A program made the position numbers and the translations under genes. A stretch of DNA of 64,000 nucleotides from Plantibacter sp050587525 (GTDB lineage: Bacteria > Actinomycetota > Actinomycetes > Actinomycetales > Microbacteriaceae): positions 434,001 through 498,000 of the forward strand of contig NZ_JBOBFT010000001.1 of the NCBI RefSeq assembly GCF_050587525.1, in the 5' to 3' direction. This document shows positions 60,030 to 64,000 of the stretch, piece by piece. The number at the start of each line of letters is the position of its first letter. Positions within the stretch are counted from its first letter, which is position 1. A model generated the notes under the pieces. That model was given only the letters and a program-made list of their open reading frames with translations, was not told the origin of the DNA and searched no databases.

Positions 60030-63000
60030 TCAGATGAGCGCGTCCGACAGGTGGTTCGGCGTGCCGAAGCGGTGCGCGGTGATCGACACGGCCTGCTCCT
60101 GCAGGAACGGCAGCAGTTCGATGCGGCCGGCCTCCGTCACCGGGTTCGCGTACACGGCGACGTCGGGGCTGCCTTCGGTCGCGTGCGCGATGCCCTCGGT
60201 CGACCCGCCGATGAGGCGGATGCGCGAGCCGGACTGCACACCACGCAGCGAGGCGGCGGTGACGAGCCAGCGGTCGTCGCTCTCGACCGTGACCGATGCC
60301 GCGATGCCGCCGATCGCCGAAGCGAGCGGGGCGGGGAGGGCGACCGACGAGGACACGTGCACGGTTCCGCCGGCGGCCGCAGCCGCACCCATCACGCGGA
60401 CGAGGTGCGCGAGCGGAGCACCATCGGACAAGCGCACGTGGACGGTGCGCGGCACGTAGCGGAACACGTTGCGCTCCGCGGAGAGCTGCGAGACGTCCTT
60501 CGCCGTGCCGAACTCGTCGGCCCAGGCGGCGCTGTCGCTCGCGATGGCGCGGCGGACCGATGCGAAGTCGTCGGCGGTCAGGACGGCATCGGCCGCGCGG
60601 AGCAGGGCAGCGATGGTCGACGGCACGCCACGTCGTTCGGCTGCACGGCCGGCGGTGTCGAGCGCGGTGCTCTCGGCGCTCGTCCACGAGCCGAGACCGA
60701 TCAGGTAGTTCGGTCCTCCGGCCTTGGTTCCGGCGCCGACGGCCGACTTCTTCCATCCGCCGAACGGCTGGCGCTGCACGATCGCACCCGTGATCCCGCG
60801 GTTGACGTAGAGGTTGCCGGCCTGGACGCCGTCCAGCCACACACCGAGTTCGTCGGCGTTGAGCGAGTGCAGACCGGAGGTGAGGCCGTAGTCGATCTCG
60901 TTCTGGATCGCGATCGCCTCCTCGAGGGTCGCGGCGGTCATGATGCCGAGGATCGGGCCGAAGTACTCGGTCAGGTGGTACTCGGATCCGCGCGCGACCC
61001 CGGTGCGCACGCCCGGGCTCCACAGTCGGCCGCTCTCGTCGAGCTGCTTGGGCGTGATGAGCCACGACTCACCGGCGCCGAGGGTCGTGAGCCCGCTGAG
61101 GAGCTTGCCGGCGGCGGGTTCGATGACGGGGCCCATCTGCGTGGTCGGGTCGACGGGGTAGCCGACCTTGAGCGATGCGACGGCGTCGACGAGCTGGTTG
61201 CGGAAGCGACGCGAGGTGGCGACGGATCCGACGAGGATCACGAGCGATGCCGCGGAGCACTTCTGGCCGGCGTGGCCGAAGGCGGAGTTGACGACGTCCT
61301 TGACGGCGAGGTCGAGGTCCGCGCTCGGGGTCACGATGATCGCGTTCTTGCCGCTCGTCTCGGCGAGCAGCGGCAGCTCGGGACGGAAGGAGCGGAACAG
61401 TTCTGCCGTCTCGTATCCGCCCGTGAGGATCACGCGTTCGACGGAGGGGTGCGAGATGAGGTGGCGGCCGAGGTCGCCTTCGTCGACCTGCACGAGGCGG
61501 AGGACGTCGCGGGGGACGCCGGCCTCCCACAGCGCTTCGACCATGACGGCGCCGCTGCGGATGGCCTGCGGGGCCGGCTTGATGATGACGGGCGACCCGG
61601 CGGCGAGCGCCGCGAGGGTCGACCCGGCGGGGATGGCGACGGGGAAGTTCCACGGCGGCGTGACGACGGTCAGCTTCGCGGGGGCGAAGACGGCTCCGTC
61701 GACGGTGTCGAGGTCGCGGCCTCGCTCGGCGTAGAAGTGGGCGAAGTCGATCGCTTCGGACACCTCGGGGTCGGACTGGTCGAGGGTCTTGCCGGTCTCG
61801 GAGGCCATGACCTCCATGAGGCGGGCGCGGTTCGCTTCGAGGACGTCGCCCGCGCGGTGCAGGATGACGGCGCGCTCGGCCCCCGTGAGGGCGCCCCAGG
61901 CCGCGCCGGCCGCGGTCGCACCGTCGATGACGGCGTCGAGCGCCTCCACCGTGGCGAGTGTGGAAGCGGCGATGGTGTCGAGCCCGAGGGTCGAGTCGGC
62001 GACGCGTTCGAGGATCTCACGACCCCACACGCGGTTGGCGGGCAGCGACGGGTCGGTGTCCGGCGTGTTCTCGAAGCGGTCGACGGGCGAGGCTTCGACG
62101 GCGCGCGTCCGGTCCTGCTGACGGTTCGGCGCGGGGATCGTCGCGTCGAGCTCGTCGAGCGAGGCGAGGAAGCGGTGCTGCTCGCGGGCGAAGAGCGTCT
62201 CGTTCTCGCTCAGTTCGAAGACGGCGGACATGAAGTTGTCCTGGCTCGCGCCCTCCTCCAGACGGCGGATGAGGTACGCGATCGCGACGTCGAATTCCTG
62301 CGGGTGCACGACGGGCGTGTAGAGGAGCAGTTCGCCGACATCTCGCTTCACCGCTTCGGCCTGACCCTGCGCCATGCCGAGGAGCATCTCGAATTCGATG
62401 CCGCGCTCCACGCCGCGCTGCTTCGCGAGCAGCCAGGCGAATGCGATGTCGAACAGGTTGTGACCGGCGACGCCGATGCGGACGTTGTCGATGCGGTCGG
62501 GGTGGAGGGCGTACTCGACGACGCGCTTGTAGTTGGTGTCGGACTCCTGCTTGGTGGACCAGGTGGCGAGCGGCCAGTCGTGCAGGGAGGACTCGACCTG
62601 CTCCATAGGCAGGTTCGCGCCCTTCACGATGCGGACCTTGACGCCGGCGCCACCGGCGGCGCGGCGACCCGCGGCCCATTCCTGGAGGCGGATCATCGCT
62701 GACAGGGCGTCCGGCAGGTACGCCTGGAGGACGATGCCGGCTTCGAGGTGCTTGAACTTCGGCAGGTCGAGGAGCTTCGTGAAGACGGCGATCGTGAGGT
62801 CGAGGTCCTTGTACTCCTCCATGTCCAGGTTGATGAACTTGGCGGGGCTGGCCTTCACAGCGCGTTCGAAGAGGGGCGTGAGGCTCGTGACGACGTGGTC
62901 GACGGCTTCGTCGAAGGCCCAGACGGAGTGCGGGCTGACGGTCGAGGAGACCTTGATCGAGACGTAGTCGACGTCGTCCCGCGCGAGGAGCTTGTGCGTT

Positions 63001-63578
63001 CCGTCGAGACGGCGGGCGGCTTCCTTCGTGCCGAGGACGGCCTCGCCGAGGAGGTTGACGTTGAGGCGAGTGCCCGGCGTCTTGATCTTGCCGATCGCGG
63101 GGCCGAGCTTCTTGTCGGTCGCGTCGACGACGAGGTGGCCGACCATGTTGCGGAGCACCTTGCGGGAGATGGGAATGACGATGCCGGGCAGCAGTGGCGC
63201 GAACGCACCGCCGCATCGGACGGCCGCCTTCATGTACCAGGGGAGGAACGCGGGGACCTTCGGCGCGATCGTCTGCAGGTTGCGCGCGGCGACCGAGAGG
63301 TCTTCCGGGCGCACGACGCCGTCGACGAAGCCGACCGTGAACTCGAGACCGGTCGGGTCCTTCAGGACGCCGGCGAGCTGCTGGGCGGAGGAGTCGGCGG
63401 GGATCGTCGACGCAGCCTTCAGCCAGCGGCGGACGAGCGTGATGGCTTCCGTGGCGAGCGCGTCGCGCTCGTCGGTGCTGAGACCTGCGGACGCCTCCGG
63501 TCCCTGGCCGTCCGGTCCCTGAGCCTGTCGAAGGGCATCCGTTCCCTGGGCGTCTGGGAGGGCAGTGGTGTCGGTCAT
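60030..63578 (-). CDS. putA: Bifunctional proline dehydrogenase / pyrroline-5-carboxylate dehydrogenase
   Basis: 1182 residues. The FAD-dependent PRODH domain spans about 90-470 (LNVNLLGEAVLGTKEAARR, YVSIKVSSTVSP and RIVKGANLPMEQ), and the NAD-dependent aldehyde dehydrogenase about 520-990 with WNFPVAIPAGSTLAALAAGS, AETSGKNAI and the catalytic Cys in FGHAGQKCSAAS. A further 190 residues follow. No ribbon-helix-helix DNA-binding domain exists, so it does not self-regulate. Oxidises proline to glutamate. Odd: the N-terminus carries a family A repeat read in frame (ALRQAQGPDGQGPE). GAGG is 7 nt before the ATG. Probable regulator is the divergent LysR gene. Confidence 0.97.
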   Translation of the reverse strand: MTDTTALPDAQGTDALRQAQGPDGQGPEASAGLSTDERDALATEAITLVRRWLKAASTIPADSSAQQLAGVLKDPTGLEFTVGFVDGVVRPEDLSVAARNLQTIAPKVPAFLPWYMKAAVRCGGAFAPLLPGIVIPISRKVLRNMVGHLVVDATDKKLGPAIGKIKTPGTRLNVNLLGEAVLGTKEAARRLDGTHKLLARDDVDYVSIKVSSTVSPHSVWAFDEAVDHVVTSLTPLFERAVKASPAKFINLDMEEYKDLDLTIAVFTKLLDLPKFKHLEAGIVLQAYLPDALSAMIRLQEWAAGRRAAGGAGVKVRIVKGANLPMEQVESSLHDWPLATWSTKQESDTNYKRVVEYALHPDRIDNVRIGVAGHNLFDIAFAWLLAKQRGVERGIEFEMLLGMAQGQAEAVKRDVGELLLYTPVVHPQEFDVAIAYLIRRLEEGASQDNFMSAVFELSENETLFAREQHRFLASLDELDATIPAPNRQQDRTRAVEASPVDRFENTPDTDPSLPANRVWGREILERVADSTLGLDTIAASTLATVEALDAVIDGATAAGAAWGALTGAERAVILHRAGDVLEANRARLMEVMASETGKTLDQSDPEVSEAIDFAHFYAERGRDLDTVDGAVFAPAKLTVVTPPWNFPVAIPAGSTLAALAAGSPVIIKPAPQAIRSGAVMVEALWEAGVPRDVLRLVQVDEGDLGRHLISHPSVERVILTGGYETAELFRSFRPELPLLAETSGKNAIIVTPSADLDLAVKDVVNSAFGHAGQKCSAASLVILVGSVATSRRFRNQLVDAVASLKVGYPVDPTTQMGPVIEPAAGKLLSGLTTLGAGESWLITPKQLDESGRLWSPGVRTGVARGSEYHLTEYFGPILGIMTAATLEEAIAIQNEIDYGLTSGLHSLNADELGVWLDGVQAGNLYVNRGITGAIVQRQPFGGWKKSAVGAGTKAGGPNYLIGLGSWTSAESTALDTAGRAAERRGVPSTIAALLRAADAVLTADDFASVRRAIASDSAAWADEFGTAKDVSQLSAERNVFRYVPRTVHVRLSDGAPLAHLVRVMGAAAAAGGTVHVSSSVALPAPLASAIGGIAASVTVESDDRWLVTAASLRGVQSGSRIRLIGGSTEGIAHATEGSPDVAVYANPVTEAGRIELLPFLQEQAVSITAHRFGTPNHLSDALI
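63513..63537 (+). repeat. Family A unit in frame within the start of putA
   Basis: GGTCCCTGAGCCTGTCGAAG plus GGC; on the coding (minus) strand it encodes part of ALRQAQGPD, close to residues 14-22. Confidence 0.92.
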
Positions 63579-63717
63579 GGGAGGCCTCGCTGTCGGTGGA
63601 GCGGTCACGCTGAAAAGAAGGGGGATTCGATCAGTATGGGGTGACTGTCGGATAAGGTACAGTGACGGATTTCGATGGATATTCGTAAGCAGAACCGATG
63701 ATTCGAGGTGGTGTCCG
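63579..63717. promoter_or_regulatory. Divergent putA/LysR control region
   Basis: 139 bp, with lower GC than its surroundings. It shows TAAGGT and TACAGT -10-like hexamers near 63653-63663 and GATTCGATCAG / ATTCGTAAGC sections. It should hold both promoters and LysR binding sites; no single operator is certain. Confidence 0.5.
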
Positions 63718-64000
63718 ATGCTCGACATCCGACGACTCCGACTCCTCCGAGAGTTGCGCATCCGAGGCACCCTCGCGGAGGTCGCCGAGGCGCTCAACTT
63801 CAGTCCGTCATCGGTCTCCCAACAGCTGTCGCTGCTCGAACAGGAGACCGGGGTCGAGCTCCTCCGGAAGGTCGGACGGCGGGTCCAGCTGACCCCGCAG
63901 GCGGAGATCCTCGTCGGCCACACGGACGCTCTCCTCGACATCCTGGAGCGCGCCGAAGCGGACCTCGGCGCGTCCCTCACGACCGTCTCCGGCACCATCC
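63718..64000 (+). CDS. LysR family transcriptional regulator (5' end)
   Basis: The first 94 residues are present; the gene continues beyond the window. The HTH is at residues 3-60 (LRELRIRGTLAEVAEALNFS and SSVSQQLSLLEQETGVELL). It is divergent from putA, so a role in sensing proline or a related compound is likely; that is inference. AGGTGGTG lies upstream of the ATG. Confidence 0.9.
   Translation, partial: MLDIRRLRLLRELRIRGTLAEVAEALNFSPSSVSQQLSLLEQETGVELLRKVGRRVQLTPQAEILVGHTDALLDILERAEADLGASLTTVSGTI

Overview
The window is about 64 kb of very GC-rich DNA, densely packed with genes, and fits an actinobacterium, most likely Micrococcales/Microbacteriaceae. Supporting signs are a NucS-type mismatch endonuclease, many probably leaderless genes (a TANNNT box 5-8 nt before the start codon with no ribosome binding site), GTG/TTG starts, the long form of argininosuccinate synthase, a single-chain glycyl-tRNA synthetase, and the dispersed CTTCGACAGGCTCAGGGACC-type repeat that I associate with this group. 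The family assignment is inference; no rRNA or tRNA gene is present.

Layout. 1-5746: amino-sugar/murein recycling operon (two ABC permeases, GH3 NagZ-like hexosaminidase, BadF-type sugar kinase, MurQ etherase, MurR/RpiR regulator), followed by a small unknown gene and a GH20 hexosaminidase (to 8314). 8539-18271: WsaF-like glycosyltransferase, polysaccharide deacetylase, dienelactone hydrolase-like and RibD-like enzymes, glyQS, a membrane esterase, a YoaK protein, an AraC regulator and a small SHOCT protein. 18552-31463: MFS exporter, pepA, argG, carboxylesterase, M13 peptidase, DUF1801 protein, and a 1029-residue DedA/rhomboid-like/DUF2156 fusion. 31614-37478: MATE pump and an ABC-2 exporter with its own histidine kinase and NarL-type regulator. 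37567-42458: M20 amidohydrolase, LacI regulator divergent from an MFS transporter across a perfect palindrome, and nucS. 42885-49426: a divergent catabolic cassette (D-aminoacylase family, KDPG aldolase, D-amino-acid deaminase / KDG kinase, IclR, RidA). 49660-56826: a 2388-residue secreted, wall-anchored adhesin-like protein. 57310-64000: HAD phosphatase, a membrane protein, a NUDIX hydrolase, bifunctional PutA and the start of a divergent LysR gene.

How genes work together. The first operon contains each step from import to GlcNAc-6-phosphate: cleavage of GlcNAc-MurNAc, phosphorylation, lactyl-ether cleavage and control. The 42.9-49.4 kb cassette fits deacetylation, then PLP-dependent deamination helped by RidA, then KDG kinase and KDPG aldolase. 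The best candidate substrate is N-acetyl-D-glucosaminate, an oxidised chitin/GlcNAc product. It sits between two divergent transcription units with palindromic operators and carries its own IclR regulator.

The most unusual property is the repeat load. At least eight sequence families of 65-115 bp imperfect palindromes occupy gene ends and intergenic gaps. Three of them share the terminal motif TTCACAA(C/T)TC or TGCACAATTC followed by (A/C)GGA. Copies of the CTTCGACAGGCTCAG repeat also lie in frame inside nagZ (a perfect 48-bp duplication), an ABC ATPase and putA, and repeat sequence supplies the stop codons of several genes. Tandem minisatellites add low-complexity tails or linkers to several proteins.
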